From positions 1-6,338 of the forward strand of contig DAOVCF010000117.1 in NCBI GenBank assembly GCA_030670165.1: 6,338 bases of DNA. The letters run 5' to 3'. The position numbers and the translations under genes were made by a program. This stretch comes from Candidatus Stahliibacteriota bacterium (GTDB lineage: Bacteria > Hydrothermota > Tepidihabitantia > B3-TA06). The notes under the pieces were generated by a model that worked only from the letters and a program-made list of their open reading frames with translations, searched no databases and was not told where the DNA came from. This document shows, piece after piece, positions 6,142-6,338 of this stretch. Within the stretch, counting starts at the first letter, position 1, and every line of letters starts with the position of its first letter.

Positions 6142-6178
6142 AAATAAAACGGAATCCAGGCTCGTCGGCCCGCTTTCC
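6142..6178 (-). terminator. Intrinsic terminator downstream of the thiE-like gene
   Basis: On the minus strand GGAAAGCGGGC and GCCTGGATTCC form 11-base arms around the 6-base loop CGACGA. Nine positions pair, one of them G-U, with two mismatches (A-A and G-G) in the middle. GTTTTATTT follows directly. It begins 19 bases after the thiE-like stop and precedes the glyA promoter, so it separates the two transcription units. Confidence 0.7.
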
Positions 6179-6197
6179 TAAAACCGGAGGGCTGAAC

Positions 6198-6338
6198 CTA
6201 CCAGGTGAGACGATCCAACTCGGCAAGGAACCTTTCGGCTTCACCAGCAGGGTTCTCGGCCCCGAAGATCGCCGAGATCACCGCAATACCATAACAGCCG
6301 GCATCGAGCATCTGACCTGCCCTCTCGGGCGTGATCCC
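6198..6338 (-). CDS. thiE: ThiE-like thiamine phosphate synthase, C-terminal fragment
   Basis: Only the last 46 codons and a TAG stop are inside the window; the frame is open at position 6338. The fragment starts GITPERAG and contains AGCYGIAVISAIFGAENP. This matches the end of the ThiE/TenI barrel, where the Gly-Ile and Val-Ile-Ser-Ala-Ile segments contact the phosphate and substrate. ThiE joins the thiazole and pyrimidine (HMP-PP) moieties into thiamine phosphate. The fragment is too short to separate ThiE from the related TenI aminopyrimidine aromatase-like branch, but VISAI followed by A-x-N/D-P favours ThiE. It ends before a terminator and so is probably not in the glyA unit. Confidence 0.8.
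   Translation of the reverse strand, partial: GITPERAGQMLDAGCYGIAVISAIFGAENPAGEAERFLAELDRLTW

Overview
The window comes from a bacterial chromosome, and every gene I can support lies on the minus strand, so transcription runs from high to low coordinates. The genes are core metabolic ones in compact bacterial style: gaps of 8 bases, two 4-base stop/start overlaps, Shine-Dalgarno sites and sigma-70-like hexamers. IspH (methylerythritol phosphate pathway), bacterial-type glyA, purF and an FtsB/DivIC-type protein argue for a bacterium. I cannot place it in a phylum. Several proteins diverge at normally conserved positions, which would suit a poorly sampled lineage, but that is inference.

Layout in transcription order. 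From 6338 to 6198 is the last 46 codons of a thiE-like gene (thiamine phosphate synthase), followed by a probable intrinsic terminator (6178-6142). A sigma-70-like promoter (6100-6073) then starts a new unit of five tightly packed genes: glyA (6003-4678, serine hydroxymethyltransferase), eno (4669-3407, enolase), an FtsB/DivIC-like septum protein (3410-3072), purF (3063-1621, amidophosphoribosyltransferase) and a large open reading frame (1624 to the window edge). That last frame encodes IspH fused in frame to a UbiA-family membrane prenyltransferase and continues past position 1. No stretch over 300 bases lacks a gene; the only sizeable intergenic region is 6004-6197.

How the genes fit together: glyA supplies glycine and one-carbon units, which purine synthesis needs, and purF commits PRPP to that pathway. 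Enolase makes phosphoenolpyruvate, a precursor for the cell wall, and pyruvate from it feeds the MEP pathway that IspH finishes. The FtsB-like protein acts in division. This looks like a growth-linked housekeeping operon.

The main discovery candidate is the IspH-UbiA fusion. I read it codon by codon from the GTG at 1624 to position 2, with no stop and all the key IspH residues present. A 9-base perfect Shine-Dalgarno-like sequence sits inside the codons that link the two domains. Secondary oddities are a 15-residue insertion in the active-site loop of GlyA, a changed catalytic loop in enolase, a degenerate first Asp motif in the UbiA domain, and a PurF that has iron-sulfur-type cysteines but no propeptide.
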